Assembly (NCBI GenBank): GCA_945871105.1
Contig: CAMBUO010000001.1
Coordinates: forward strand, 123,120 to 164,995
Source: an uncultured Clostridia bacterium
GTDB taxonomy: Bacteria > Bacillota_I > Bacilli_A > RF39 > UBA660
Reading direction: 5' to 3'
Length of the DNA: 41,876 nt
Shown here: positions 15,453 through 25,066 of the stretch, piece by piece
Position numbering within the stretch: position 1 is the stretch's first letter
Layout: each line of letters starts with the position of its first letter
Notes under the pieces: model-generated
The model's input: only the letters and a program-made list of their open reading frames with translations
Database searches by the model: none
What the model was told of the DNA's origin: nothing
Program-made: the position numbers and the translations under genes

Positions 15453-18376
15453 TCTTTATCTTCTAATTTAACACTTACAAGTTTTGAAACACCTGATTCT
15501 TGCATAGTGATACCATATAAAGTTTTAGCATATTCCATCGTTCTTTTTTTATGCGTAATTAATAAAAACTGGGTTTTATCTTTATAAGAATGCAAGTAAG
15601 ATCCAAAGTTATCAACATTTGCTTCATCTAAAGCGGCTTCAACTTCATCAAAGACACAAAAAGGCACTTGGCGAATATTTAAAATAGCAAATAATAAACT
15701 AATAGCTGTTAAAGTTTTTTCTCCTCCTGATAAAAGGGTAATTGTTTTTAACTTTTTACCTGGTGGACTAGCAACAATATCAACTCCTGTTTCCATTAAA
15801 TTATCAGGATCAGTTAAAGTTAAAGAGGCATCTCCTCCTTTAAATAAACTACGAAAAACTTTTTTAAATTCAACTTGTAATTCTTGAAAAGTTTCATAGA
15901 AGTCATTTTTCATAACTTCATCCATCTCATCAATTAAAGAATATAACATATCTTTAGCTTTTAATAAATCATCTCTTTCTCCAGTTAAAAAATTGTATCT
16001 TTCTAAAACATTTTTATATTCTTCAATACTATCAAGGTTAACATTACCAATATTTTTTAATTTATTTTTATAATCGATTACTAAACTCTTAGCTTCTTCC
16101 ATATCAAGATCTAAACTATATTCATCTCTTGCTCTTTCATAAGTTAAATTATAATCTTGATTCAAATAATTTAAATCATTATCTAACTTAGTATCTAATT
16201 TATTTACTAATATTTCTAATCTTTGTAATTCTTTTTCTTGTTCTTTTAAAGCTTGATTATTAACTTTAATAAAACCTTCTTTTTCTAAAATTATACTTTG
16301 TAAATTATCTTTTTCTTCGAAGATTTTATCTTTTTCTTTAACTTTTAAATCATATTCTAAAGATTTATCATAATAACTTTTATTTAAGTTTTCAAGTTCT
16401 TGATTAAAACAACTAGTATCATAAGAATTAAGTTCTAGTATTAAATCTTTTAATTCTTTTTCTTGTTCTTCTTTTTTAACTTCATAATTTTTTAATTCTT
16501 CACTTTTTAATAATAAATCTGTTCTTATCTTTTGAATATTATTTTCTATTATAATAATATTATTTTCTAATTCTTCTTTTTCTTTATTTAAAGTAGTTAA
16601 AGTATTCTTTTCTAAATTAGATTTTAATTCTAAATCCGTTAATTCATTTTTAGTATTAATTAAATTTCTATTGTTTAAAGATCCTCCGGTTATACTACCT
16701 CCAACATGAATAATTTCCCCGTCAAGGGTTACAATTCGATATTTATTTTGAATAATTTTACTAATATAATTAGCATTTTCTAAAGTATCAACAACTAAAA
16801 TATTACCAAATTGATTTAAAATAATATCTTTATATTCATCTTTATACTCTAAAAAATCGGTTAAAATACCTAAATAACCTTTAATATCTGTTAACTTATT
16901 TTGGGTATCATAGTCTACATATTTAGCTTTAATAGTATCAAGTGGTAAAAAAGTAACTCTTCCTAAATTATTTTCTTTTAAATAACGAATAGCACTTCTT
17001 GCTGATTCACTTGAATCTACTACTAAAAAGTTTTTATTTGAAAGTGATACAACATCTAAACTAGTTTGATAAGTACTATTTGTACTAATTAAATTAATTA
17101 AAGCATCATGAATACCTGTTAATCTTTTATTATCAAGTATTCTTTTAACATTATTATTTAAATACATATTTTCATTTAAATTACTTTTTAAAATATCTAT
17201 TTTATTAATTAATCTATCATAATCATTAGTCTTATTAACTATTTCTTTTTGTAAATAATTATTTTTTTCTTGTATTTCTTTTAATTTTTTAACTAAGTTT
17301 TCTAAATTATTAGCTATTTCTTCTTTTTTTACTTTAAGAGAATCTAAATCAGTACTAACTAAATTTATTTCTTTTTCTAATTTTAATTTTTTTTCTGTTA
17401 AATAATTAATTGTTTCTTGATTTTTTAAATCATTTGTATTATATTTAATTCTTTCTTTTAAAAGTAATCTTTGACTATTTATTTCTTCTTTTCGAGATGA
17501 TAAACTTAATAATTCTTGATTAATTTTTTGTAATTTTTTTTCTAAATTTAAAACTTCTATTTTTAATTCATCTATTTCAGGATCATTTACTTTTTTATTT
17601 AAAGATATAATACTAGTATTTAAGCTTTTTATTTTGTCTTTAGTTTCTATATATTCTTGATTTAAATTAGTTATTTCGGTTACTAAAACTCCTACTTCAA
17701 TGTTTTCTAATTTCTTTTTTATTTCTAAATAAGCAGTAGCTTTTTCACTTTGTTCTTTTAAAGGATTAACTCTGGTTTCTACTTCTTGAATAATATCGTT
17801 AGCTCTATCTAAATTTAAATTAGTTTTATCTAGTTTTCGAAAAGCTTCTTCGCGTCTTTTTTTATATTTTAAAATACCGGCTGCTTCTTCAATAACTAGT
17901 CTTCTATCATAAGCGGAATTGGATAGTAACTTGGAAATATCTCCCTGGGATATGATATTAAAGGAATCTCTTCCCATACCACTATCAAGGAATAAATCGA
18001 TAATATCTTTTAAACGACATTTTTCGCCATTTAAAAAGTATTCATTATCACCTGTTTTGTATAGCCTTCTTTTAACTGATACCGTTTGATAAGGTATTTT
18101 TAAATAGTTATCCGAATTATCAAATGTTAAAGTAACACTTGCAGCATGCATAGGATTACGATTTTTTGATCCTGAGAAGATAACATCACTCATTAAAGCA
18201 TCTCCACGAAGTGATTTAACTGATTGTTCACCTAAAACAAAACGAATAGCATCAACGATATTACTTTTACCTGATCCATTAGGTCCAACAATACAAGTAA
18301 TTTCATTATCTAAATTTAAGTTAATTTTATCAGCAAATGATTTAAAACCTGATATTTCTATTTCTTTTAAATACAT
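15443..18376 (-). CDS. smc: Chromosome partition protein SMC (short-armed)
   Basis: A 977-residue condensin ATPase. The N-terminal head has Walker A GPNGSGKSN (31-39) and the Q-loop region NIISQGDISKLL. Long coiled coils flank a hinge (about 400-570) that ends in VTLDGEIIHVGGSITGGS. The C-terminal head has the signature LLSGGEKTLTAISLLFAI and Walker B CVFDEVEAALDEANV. It compacts and segregates chromosomes with ScpA/ScpB. Typical SMCs in Bacillota are near 1180 residues, so each coiled-coil arm is roughly 100 residues shorter here, while both heads and the hinge are complete. The gene has its own extended -10 promoter at 18401-18429 and an AGAAGG ribosome binding site. Confidence 0.96.
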   Translation of the reverse strand: MYLKEIEISGFKSFADKINLNLDNEITCIVGPNGSGKSNIVDAIRFVLGEQSVKSLRGDALMSDVIFSGSKNRNPMHAASVTLTFDNSDNYLKIPYQTVSVKRRLYKTGDNEYFLNGEKCRLKDIIDLFLDSGMGRDSFNIISQGDISKLLSNSAYDRRLVIEEAAGILKYKKRREEAFRKLDKTNLNLDRANDIIQEVETRVNPLKEQSEKATAYLEIKKKLENIEVGVLVTEITNLNQEYIETKDKIKSLNTSIISLNKKVNDPEIDELKIEVLNLEKKLQKINQELLSLSSRKEEINSQRLLLKERIKYNTNDLKNQETINYLTEKKLKLEKEINLVSTDLDSLKVKKEEIANNLENLVKKLKEIQEKNNYLQKEIVNKTNDYDRLINKIDILKSNLNENMYLNNNVKRILDNKRLTGIHDALINLISTNSTYQTSLDVVSLSNKNFLVVDSSESARSAIRYLKENNLGRVTFLPLDTIKAKYVDYDTQNKLTDIKGYLGILTDFLEYKDEYKDIILNQFGNILVVDTLENANYISKIIQNKYRIVTLDGEIIHVGGSITGGSLNNRNLINTKNELTDLELKSNLEKNTLTTLNKEKEELENNIIIIENNIQKIRTDLLLKSEELKNYEVKKEEQEKELKDLILELNSYDTSCFNQELENLNKSYYDKSLEYDLKVKEKDKIFEEKDNLQSIILEKEGFIKVNNQALKEQEKELQRLEILVNKLDTKLDNDLNYLNQDYNLTYERARDEYSLDLDMEEAKSLVIDYKNKLKNIGNVNLDSIEEYKNVLERYNFLTGERDDLLKAKDMLYSLIDEMDEVMKNDFYETFQELQVEFKKVFRSLFKGGDASLTLTDPDNLMETGVDIVASPPGKKLKTITLLSGGEKTLTAISLLFAILNIRQVPFCVFDEVEAALDEANVDNFGSYLHSYKDKTQFLLITHKKRTMEYAKTLYGITMQESGVSKLVSVKLEDKDKL

Positions 18377-18400
18377 AATACACCTTCTATTTCCTAATTA

Positions 18401-18429
18401 AGTATAGCAAAAAGAATAAGTAATGACAA
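18401..18429 (-). promoter_or_regulatory. smc promoter
   Basis: On the minus strand, TTGTCA (18424-18429), a 17-bp spacer and the extended -10 TGC-TATACT (TATACT at 18401-18406). Confidence 0.8.
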
Positions 18430-18448
18430 GTAAAAATAGATTATAAAA

Positions 18449-18471
18449 ACTACTTTCAAAAAGAAAGTAGT
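18449..18471 (-). terminator. Terminator of the pseudopilin operon 18686-20705
   Basis: ACTACTTTC and GAAAGTAGT form a perfect 9-bp stem with a five-base loop, followed on the minus strand by TTTTTATAATC. It lies about 215 bases after the last gene of that operon. Confidence 0.75.
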
Positions 18472-18685
18472 AATTAAAATTACTATAAACTTATTTAATA
18501 AATATAGAAATTACCATCACTATTCTATTAAATACAATTACTCTCTAAAGTTTATGCAAATATAAAACTTAATTTAAATAATATATCTTATCACCAAATA
18601 TATAAATTATTTTAGTTAATATTCTACATAATTTATCATTTGAATTATTAATATTTTTAATCATTTTATAATTATGTGTATTATT
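18472..18685. other. AT-rich 3' untranslated stretch
   Basis: With the smc promoter and terminator to its left, this makes a gene-free gap of about 310 bases. It holds only a 31-codon minus-strand frame (18569-18664) without a ribosome binding site, which I do not call. It may be a long 3' untranslated region of the pseudopilin transcript or eroded coding DNA. Confidence 0.5.
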
Positions 18686-19156
18686 TTAACTACCTACTAA
18701 TTCTAAATAAGATATATAATCATCTCTTTTTAATAATAATATTTTTTTTTTAACATCGATATATTTTAAATAATCTTTTATATCATCTGATAAAGAACTA
18801 TTATTTTTAACATCATTATTACTTAAATCAAGATAAATTAATTCATCTCCATTCGGAGGATTAATATTTAAAGCTTGAAAATAATCTTGACAAGTTTTTA
18901 TATCATTTAAACTACCACAAGTAATATTTTTATATTCTAAATTAGAAATACTTTCATAATTAGAATCAGCTAATAACATTTTTTTTACATAATATAAATC
19001 ATATGTTATATCTAAGTCATTATAATAAGATAAAGCATCATATCTTCCTAATAAAGGTACTACACTCGTATATAAAATAGTAAATATTATTAAAGTAAAT
19101 ATTGTTACTGTTAACGTTTCTAATAAGACAAATCCTTTTTTATTCTGATATTTCAT
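18686..19156 (-). CDS. Type IV prepilin-like (pseudopilin) protein
   Basis: A 156-residue protein with a prepilin-peptidase motif: basic leader MKYQNKKG, then FVLLE with Glu at mature position +5, then one hydrophobic helix (about residues 9-35). The remainder is a small extracellular domain with one Cys pair (TCG and TCQ). It is probably processed by a prepilin peptidase and packed as a minor pilin or secretion pseudopilin. GGAG lies seven bases before the ATG. The start lies inside the 3' end of the membrane-protein gene (17-base overlap), so the two are co-translated. No assembly ATPase or peptidase is near. Confidence 0.78.
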   Translation of the reverse strand: MKYQNKKGFVLLETLTVTIFTLIIFTILYTSVVPLLGRYDALSYYNDLDITYDLYYVKKMLLADSNYESISNLEYKNITCGSLNDIKTCQDYFQALNINPPNGDELIYLDLSNNDVKNNSSLSDDIKDYLKYIDVKKKILLLKRDDYISYLELVGS

Positions 19157-20705
19157 ACTTAAACTCCGTATTACGAATATTAAATTTTAAAACTAAATTG
19201 GTAGCATTCTTAATATTATTATCAATTTCTAAAAATACAACTTTATTAGGATAATTATTAGGCGTTACATTTTTAATATAATTATTAGTTAATGTATATT
19301 TTTTATTATTTAATTGATATTCTAAACTAGCATATGCAAATATATCCGTCGGATTATCAAAAGAATATTCAATTCTTAATAAAGTTTTTCCTATACTTGC
19401 TACAACACTAGCATTATATTCTAAACATGTTCCTTCTGAATCATTACCACATTTTGTATATTGATAAGTTTCATTATCAACAATTGATATTTTACTAATA
19501 CTTAACTTAGCTTTTTCTAAATAAGAATTATCAATTGTTACTACATCATTAATTTTATATTTTCCTAAATCTTGCTTTTTAAATTTAGTTGGTTTTAACT
19601 TAATTGTTTTATATGTAAATACAATTTGATTATCTTCTTGCTTCTTTCCAGCATATAACTCTAAATAAACAGTATTAGTTTTTTCATTATTATCTATTTC
19701 AAAAAGAAATAAATATTTTTTTGTAGACCCTTTCGGAATATTTTGACTTTTATAAACTACACCTAAATCATTAAAAGCCGTATTTACTTTAGGATAATAA
19801 TAATTTTTATTAATCCTTATTCTCGTATTTTCCGTTAATATTTGAACATATTTATCATAATTATTAGTAACCTCAAAAGGAATAATAATAAATTTTTTAT
19901 TTTTATTAATAACATTACCGTTAATATTTTTATTACTTACATAAGAATCGATAATTTTAAAATCTAATTTATCAATTGTAACAATTTGTTGTTCTCGATA
20001 AACTTTATTAACAATTAATTTATCAATAATTAGATAAGAAGATAAACCTAAAGAAATTATAATTAATAAAACTATTAAAACATAAGAATTTTCTTTAAAA
20101 TAATAACTTATATTTCTTTTTTTTCTTCTAGCAAAATTAACTACTTTATCATAATCAATAGGTGATTCTAGTTCTATTTCTTCTCTATCTTTTTCAGTTA
20201 TATCTAATTGTTCTAAATCTTTATCAAAATTAAATCTTTTAATATCAAAACCAAAACCACGGATAAATGATATAGCAAGAAAAAAGAAATCTGCATAATA
20301 TAAAACCATAGTTAAATCTCTAATTAAAGCTAAAGCCCTATTACTTAAACTTGAATATTCTAAGGAAGAAAAAACACTGAATAAAAATAAACAAGCAATA
20401 AAACAGATAGAAGTATAAACTAAAGCACTAATGTAATAAATAATTGGCTTTTTCTTTTGCTTCATAAGTAAAAAAATTAATAGAAAAATACCAATTAAAA
20501 CAACAATAGTTAATATTAAAGGTATTCCAATATATTTACCAGCCATATTATTAACATAAAGATAAGTACCATTTAATAAATAATTTTTAAAGAATATATA
20601 TATTGCTCTTAATTTAAATAAAAGAAAAATTAATGTAATAAAAATTACTATATGAATGATTTTAAAATATTTTATTAAAAATGCATAAGGTTTACGAATT
20701 ACCAT
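19140..20705 (-). CDS. Polytopic membrane protein with extracellular beta-domain
   Basis: A 521-residue protein I do not recognise at family level. About five hydrophobic segments fill residues 1-155. A charged cytoplasmic stretch follows (DKDLEQLDITEKDREEIELE), then another transmembrane helix (near SYVLIVLLIIISLGLSSYL), then about 300 residues of extracellular beta-rich sequence. Parts of that region, such as KKFIIIPFEVTNN, resemble DUF4352-type Ig-like domains. The frame is open for 18 more codons upstream, but GGAGG five bases before the ATG at 20705 decides the start. An extended -10 promoter lies at 20731-20759. It is coupled to the pseudopilin gene, so a role in anchoring or exporting a surface fibre is plausible but unproven. 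Confidence 0.8.
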   Translation of the reverse strand: MVIRKPYAFLIKYFKIIHIVIFITLIFLLFKLRAIYIFFKNYLLNGTYLYVNNMAGKYIGIPLILTIVVLIGIFLLIFLLMKQKKKPIIYYISALVYTSICFIACLFLFSVFSSLEYSSLSNRALALIRDLTMVLYYADFFFLAISFIRGFGFDIKRFNFDKDLEQLDITEKDREEIELESPIDYDKVVNFARRKKRNISYYFKENSYVLIVLLIIISLGLSSYLIIDKLIVNKVYREQQIVTIDKLDFKIIDSYVSNKNINGNVINKNKKFIIIPFEVTNNYDKYVQILTENTRIRINKNYYYPKVNTAFNDLGVVYKSQNIPKGSTKKYLFLFEIDNNEKTNTVYLELYAGKKQEDNQIVFTYKTIKLKPTKFKKQDLGKYKINDVVTIDNSYLEKAKLSISKISIVDNETYQYTKCGNDSEGTCLEYNASVVASIGKTLLRIEYSFDNPTDIFAYASLEYQLNNKKYTLTNNYIKNVTPNNYPNKVVFLEIDNNIKNATNLVLKFNIRNTEFKYEISE

Positions 20706-20730
20706 AACTACCTCCTTATTTTCTATAAAA

Positions 20731-20759
20731 ATTTTAACATATCTTCTTAAAAAATTCAA
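20731..20759 (-). promoter_or_regulatory. Promoter of the membrane protein-pseudopilin operon
   Basis: On the minus strand, TTGAAT (20754-20759), a 17-bp spacer and the extended -10 TGT-TAAAAT (TAAAAT at 20731-20736). Confidence 0.7.
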
Positions 20760-20763
20760 GTAG

Positions 20764-20804
20764 AAAAAAAATAACTATTTTTGTTTAAAAAAATTAGTTA
20801 TTCT
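20764..20804 (-). terminator. Terminator of dnaG-sigA-trmK
   Basis: AATAACTA (20770-20777) pairs with TAGTTATT (20795-20802), extended inward by an A/T stem, and is followed on the minus strand by a run of eight T. It overlaps the 3' end of trmK. Confidence 0.75.
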
Positions 20805-21425
20805 TTTATTTTCTATTTTTATTTTTGTTCTTTTAATAATATATTTAGAAGGTATTTTTTTTAAATTATGAAGATTTGTATTTAAAATATTAGTATAATA
20901 ATAAATAGTTTCTAAATTTTTATTTGATAAAGTTCCAAAGTAATAATTTATTTTTTCTTTTCCTCTTACATATTTTAAAACTAAATAAGTTTTTTGATTA
21001 TCTATTACTAATTGTTCTTTTATGATTTTATAGCCTAGTTTATTTAAATGTTTTCTAACAAGTGGAAAATCATTATTAGGCGCTAAAATTATATTTTTTA
21101 TATTGGTTAATTTTTCTTTTTGTAAAATATTAGTTATTAAAATACCTCCCATTCCAGCAACAACAATAGTATCAACACTTTTTGGTATTTCTTTTATACC
21201 ATCCATTTTTTTTAACGTAATTTGGTTTTGTAAATTGTATTTAATAAGATTGTCTTTGGCGATTTTTAAAGGATTAGGATTAATATCAGAGGCAATTATT
21301 TTAATATTTTGTTTCGTTTTCATTAAATAAATATCAAGAAGAGCATGATCACAGCCAACATCTAATAAAGAAGAATTATCTGGTATAAAAGAGGCTACAA
21401 CTTGTAGTCTTTTTGACAATTTCAT
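20775..21425 (-). CDS. trmK: tRNA (adenine(22)-N1)-methyltransferase TrmK
   Basis: A 216-residue SAM enzyme that methylates N1 of A22 in tRNA (YqfN of Bacillus subtilis). Features are RLQVVASFIP at the start, the SAM-binding LLDVGCDHALL (20-30), the VVAGMGG loop, and LAPNNDF. Length is close to the family norm. Its ATG overlaps the sigA stop by one base (TAATG), and it is the third gene of the conserved dnaG-sigA-trmK order, which supports the assignment. Confidence 0.93.
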   Translation of the reverse strand: MKLSKRLQVVASFIPDNSSLLDVGCDHALLDIYLMKTKQNIKIIASDINPNPLKIAKDNLIKYNLQNQITLKKMDGIKEIPKSVDTIVVAGMGGILITNILQKEKLTNIKNIILAPNNDFPLVRKHLNKLGYKIIKEQLVIDNQKTYLVLKYVRGKEKINYYFGTLSNKNLETIYYYTNILNTNLHNLKKIPSKYIIKRTKIKIENKRITNFFKQK

Positions 21426-22513
21426 TAATCTGTTAAGAAATCTTTTAATTTACGACTTCTACTTGGATGTTTTAATTTTCTTAAAGCTTTAGCTTCTATT
21501 TGACGAATTCTTTCTCTTGTAACATTAAAGATTTGACCTACTTCTTCAAGAGTACGACATTGTCCATCATCAAGACCAAAGCGAAGTCTTAAAACTTTTT
21601 CTTCTCTTTCGGTTAAAGTTAATAATACACTAGCTAATTCTTCTTTTAACATACCAACTGTTGCATATTCTTCTGGTGACATGGTTCTCTCATCTTTAAT
21701 GAAATCTCCAAGATGTGAATCATCTTCTTCCCCAATTGGTGTTTCTAAACTAACGGGATCTTGGCTAATTTTGTAAACTTCTCTTACTTTATCTAAAGAT
21801 ATTCCTAATTTCTTAGCAATTTCTTCATCCGTTGGTTCACGATTTAATTCTTGGGTTAATTGTCTTTGAACACGTGCTAATTTATTTATAGTTTCTACCA
21901 TATGAACAGGTATTCTAATAGTTCTTGCTTGATCAGCAATTGCTCTAGTTATCGCTTGTCGAATCCACCAAGTTGCATAAGTTGAAAATTTATATCCTTT
22001 ACTTGGATCAAACTTTTCAACAGCTTTCATAAGACCAATATTTCCTTCTTGAATTAAATCAAGAAATAACATTCCTCTTCCTACATAACGTTTAGCAATA
22101 CTAACAACTAAACGTAAATTAGATTCAGCAAGCATCGTTTTAGCATGCTCATCTCCTTCATTAGCAAGCCTAGCATATTCAAATTCTTCATCACTAGTAA
22201 GCAAATTAATACGACCTATTTCTTTTAAATACATACGAACAGGATCATTAATTTTAATATCTTTTGAACTACTTAAATCTTCTAAAATTTTCTCTGGAGA
22301 TTCAATCCCTTCATTATCTGCTGTCTCATCTTCAGAAACAATATCAATTTCATTTTCTAATAAGACATTATATAAGTCATCTAAAGAATCAGCATCGATA
22401 TCTAATCCTTTTAATTCATTGGCAAGTTCTTCATAAGTAACATATCCTTTTTTCTTACCTAACTCAACTAAAGATTGTTTTCTTTCATCAAATGATTTAA
22501 CTTCATTAATCAT
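21425..22513 (-). CDS. sigA: Primary sigma factor SigA/RpoD
   Basis: A 362-residue housekeeping sigma factor. A short region 1.1 ([15 protein letters not shown]) is followed by region 1.2 ([12 protein letters not shown]), regions 2.1-2.4 ([36 protein letters not shown]), region 3 ([18 protein letters not shown]) and region 4 (LREEE-type [17 protein letters not shown] with the helix-turn-helix [17 protein letters not shown]). It recognises the TTGACA/TATAAT promoters seen across this window. The ATG overlaps the dnaG stop by four bases (ATGA). Length matches B. subtilis SigA. Confidence 0.98.
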   Translation of the reverse strand: MINEVKSFDERKQSLVELGKKKGYVTYEELANELKGLDIDADSLDDLYNVLLENEIDIVSEDETADNEGIESPEKILEDLSSSKDIKINDPVRMYLKEIGRINLLTSDEEFEYARLANEGDEHAKTMLAESNLRLVVSIAKRYVGRGMLFLDLIQEGNIGLMKAVEKFDPSKGYKFSTYATWWIRQAITRAIADQARTIRIPVHMVETINKLARVQRQLTQELNREPTDEEIAKKLGISLDKVREVYKISQDPVSLETPIGEEDDSHLGDFIKDERTMSPEEYATVGMLKEELASVLLTLTEREEKVLRLRFGLDDGQCRTLEEVGQIFNVTRERIRQIEAKALRKLKHPSRSRKLKDFLTD

Positions 22514-24240
22514 GATTTTTCACTCCCCATTTTTAGTTTCCATATTTGATTACTTATTTTAGCTTGTTCAAGAGGGTCAACTTCATTCATTATTAAATTC
22601 TCTAATCTTTTGATTTCCAGAGACACATTATAGTTATCAATTACCTTTAAATAATCTAAAATAATATCATTAGAAACATTATTATCTAAATCTAAACTTA
22701 TTATTTCCTTAAAAATATCTTTAAATTCTCCTTTTTCTTCAAGATAAGTACTAAAATCAGCAATACTAATAGAACCATATTTATTATAATAATCACTAAT
22801 TTCTAAAAATAATTGGCGATACGAATCTATTGGAAAATATACATTACTATTTTCCACTAAAGTAATCGTTCCTTTTCTAGTTAACATATAATAAATTAAT
22901 ATTTGCAAAGTTCTTTCATATTTATCTTTTTTTTCTTTTTTAGGTAAAAGTATATTTTTATTAGAAGAAACAAGTTTTTTTTCAGACAATAATTCATTTA
23001 ACTTTTTTTCCAAAGTATTATACCATACATTTGTTTCTTCAGCAAGATTTTTTAGCATTATTTCTCGTTTAATTGCATCTTTTACTTGACTTATCTCTTT
23101 TAAAACTAAATTTATATAATTACTTAACTCTTCACTACTATGAAAATTTACACCATTTTTAAGTCTTCTAATTTTAAAATCTTCATAATTTAATGGATTT
23201 TCTAAAAGACTATAGAACTTATCTTTTCCATATTTAATAATAAAATCATCTGGATCAAGATTATCAGTTAAAGATATAACTTTTACTTTTAAATTATTTT
23301 CTAATAAAATTTTCCCATTGTTTAAAGTAGCATTAATTCCTGCATTATCACCATCAAAACATAAATAAACGGTATTAGTTAATCTTTTTATTAAATTAAC
23401 TTGATCAATAGTTAAAGCCGTTCCCATGGTAGCTATACAATTTTTAATTCCTATCGTATAAGCTCTTATACAAGCCATAAATCCTTCCATGATAATAACG
23501 TATTTTTTCTTTCTAGCTTCTTCTTTAGCTCTATCATAATTAAATAAATTTTCACCTTTTTTAAATATAGCTGTCTCTCTTGTATTTAAATATTTATTAG
23601 TATTTTCTCCATGATAAATTCTTCCAGAAAAGCCATTAATTTTTCCATTTTGATTAAATAAAGGAAAAATAATACGATTAGTATAAATATCATGATCAAA
23701 ATTAATTAAACCACTTTTTTCTAGTATTTCAATGTCATACCCTTTTTTTACTAAAAGATTATATAAAGAATCTTTTTTATCCAAAGATAAGCCAATTTGA
23801 AATTCTTTTATGGTTTCTAAATCTAATTTTCTTTTTTCTAAATAATTCCTTGCTTCTAACCCTTCACTTGAAAATAAATTATTTTGATAAAATTTATTTG
23901 CTATATCATATATATCATAGTATATTTGATTTTTATCTACTACTTTTTTTATATCATAGCCAATACTTATACCTATACTATCCCCTACTATTTTTATAGC
24001 TTCTTTATAAGAAACATTTTCATATTTTTGAATAAAATTAAAAACATTACCAGCTTCCCCACATACAAAACATTTATATATTTGTTTTTCTCTTGATACA
24101 CTTAAAGATGGATTATTATCATTATGAAAAGGACAAAGTCCAAAATAATTTTTACCTTTTTTAACTAGAGGAATATACTTGGATATAAATTCAACAATAT
24201 CTGTATTTTCTCTAATTTTATTAATTAATTCTTGATCCAT
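22510..24240 (-). CDS. dnaG: DNA primase
   Basis: A 576-residue primase that makes RNA primers for replication. The N-terminal zinc finger has Cys36, His39, Cys57 and Cys60 ([22 protein letters not shown]). The catalytic core includes the TOPRIM motifs [11 protein letters not shown] and [11 protein letters not shown] helicase-binding C-terminal region follows. The frame allows a start 15 bases upstream, but GGAGG stands four bases before the ATG at 24240 ([11 protein letters not shown]), which is chosen. It is the first gene of dnaG-sigA-trmK; a likely extended -10, TGT-TAAAAT, sits at 24260-24268. Confidence 0.97.
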   Translation of the reverse strand: MDQELINKIRENTDIVEFISKYIPLVKKGKNYFGLCPFHNDNNPSLSVSREKQIYKCFVCGEAGNVFNFIQKYENVSYKEAIKIVGDSIGISIGYDIKKVVDKNQIYYDIYDIANKFYQNNLFSSEGLEARNYLEKRKLDLETIKEFQIGLSLDKKDSLYNLLVKKGYDIEILEKSGLINFDHDIYTNRIIFPLFNQNGKINGFSGRIYHGENTNKYLNTRETAIFKKGENLFNYDRAKEEARKKKYVIIMEGFMACIRAYTIGIKNCIATMGTALTIDQVNLIKRLTNTVYLCFDGDNAGINATLNNGKILLENNLKVKVISLTDNLDPDDFIIKYGKDKFYSLLENPLNYEDFKIRRLKNGVNFHSSEELSNYINLVLKEISQVKDAIKREIMLKNLAEETNVWYNTLEKKLNELLSEKKLVSSNKNILLPKKEKKDKYERTLQILIYYMLTRKGTITLVENSNVYFPIDSYRQLFLEISDYYNKYGSISIADFSTYLEEKGEFKDIFKEIISLDLDNNVSNDIILDYLKVIDNYNVSLEIKRLENLIMNEVDPLEQAKISNQIWKLKMGSEKS

Positions 24241-24259
24241 AATTCCTCCAAACATAGTT

Positions 24260-24268
24260 ATTTTAACA
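24260..24268 (-). promoter_or_regulatory. Putative dnaG operon promoter (extended -10)
   Basis: On the minus strand TGT-TAAAAT lies about 20 bases upstream of the dnaG ATG. The -35 region 17 bases further upstream is poor. Confidence 0.45.
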
Positions 24269-24305
24269 TAAATTAAAAATTATTAAAACATAAAGTGATA
24301 ACAAA

Positions 24306-24345
24306 ATAACTATTGAAAAAACTTTATAATTTTTTCAATAGTTAT
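24306..24345 (-). terminator. Strong hairpin after the decayed surface gene
   Basis: A perfect 16-bp stem, including AACTATTGAAAAAA (24308-24321) and TTTTTTCAATAGTT (24330-24343), with an 8-base loop. On the minus strand T-rich sequence follows. It separates the surface block from dnaG. Confidence 0.75.
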
Positions 24346-24364
24346 ATTTTATTATTAAATAGTA

Positions 24365-24945
24365 TTAATAATCTACTATACGTATATATTGAACCTTTAA
24401 AATTTCTGAGCCATCTTTTAAGGTAGAAATGGTTGCAGTTTGAGAAATATCTAAATCAACAGCAAATTTTCTACTTAAAATAACTTGTTTTTCTATATCT
24501 AAATATTCAATAGTTAATTTATTAGTTTTAAATTTAGCCTTAGAAATATTAGTTAAATTAAACAAATATTTACTATCTATTTCTAAAAAATCATTAATTA
24601 ATATATTATCATCTCGATACTCTTTTTCTATAGATGTTTCATTATTATAATCGATAGTAAATGATGTAGAATTAGTTAAATTTTTTTACTTTTAAATGAT
24701 TTTTTTATTTCTTTATTAACAGGTATTTTTCCAATATTAATATAAACTTCTTCTATTATATCACCATTTTTATTATTAAATTTTAAAATAACTTTAGAAA
24801 TTGTTTTATCATAATTGGTATTTATATTTTTCTTTTTATACGGATCCAACAATTATTAGATCAACCAATCCATTAGTATTCACAAGTAAGTTAAATCAGT
24901 TTCTTTAGAAACATAAGCAATAACACTAATAATTAAGCAACTATT
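24365..24945 (-). pseudogene. Decayed gene for a secreted/membrane beta-domain protein
   Basis: A 66-codon frame (24365-24565, TTG at its head) continues upstream without a start to 24686, where a one-base slip in a run of seven A breaks it. The next piece runs in another frame from about 24852 down to there (YKKKNINTNYDKTISKV, IGKIPVNKEIKKSF). Further upstream a third frame reads NTNGLVDLIIVGSV and then a fourth SVIAYVSKETDLTY. At least two frameshifts plus stops make it a pseudogene. Composition and beta-strand pattern resemble the neighbouring 147-residue protein and the 521-residue membrane protein, so it may be a lost paralogue. Boundaries on the 5' side are approximate. Confidence 0.65.
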
Positions 24946-25020
24946 TGATTATAAATCAAATCATTTTTTAAAAATTTTTATTTATTTTTTTAATATTAAA
25001 ATCAATTATTTTGTATAATT

Positions 25021-25056
25021 AAAAGCAACTTACCTAAAAATTGGATAGTTGCCTTT
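25021..25056 (-). terminator. Terminator of the giant pseudopilin operon
   Basis: On the minus strand AAAGGCAACT and AGTTGCTTTT pair over ten positions (one G-U) around a 16-base loop, followed by TTTTAATT, just after the small membrane-anchored protein gene. Confidence 0.7.
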
Positions 25057-25066
25057 AATATATTTT

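Noticed and set aside
18569-18664. 31-codon minus-strand frame after the pseudopilin gene
   Set aside because: It has no ribosome binding site, no recognisable motif, and a length expected by chance in AT-rich DNA.
24681-24687. Programmed -1 frameshifting on the A run
   Set aside because: A -1 slip would join two pieces, but no downstream stimulatory hairpin is evident and the same gene is broken again upstream.
24943-24961. Inverted repeat atttgattataaatcaaat
   Set aside because: It has 8-bp arms around three bases but no T run or promoter beside it and lies in decayed coding DNA, so chance or relic is more likely than an operator.
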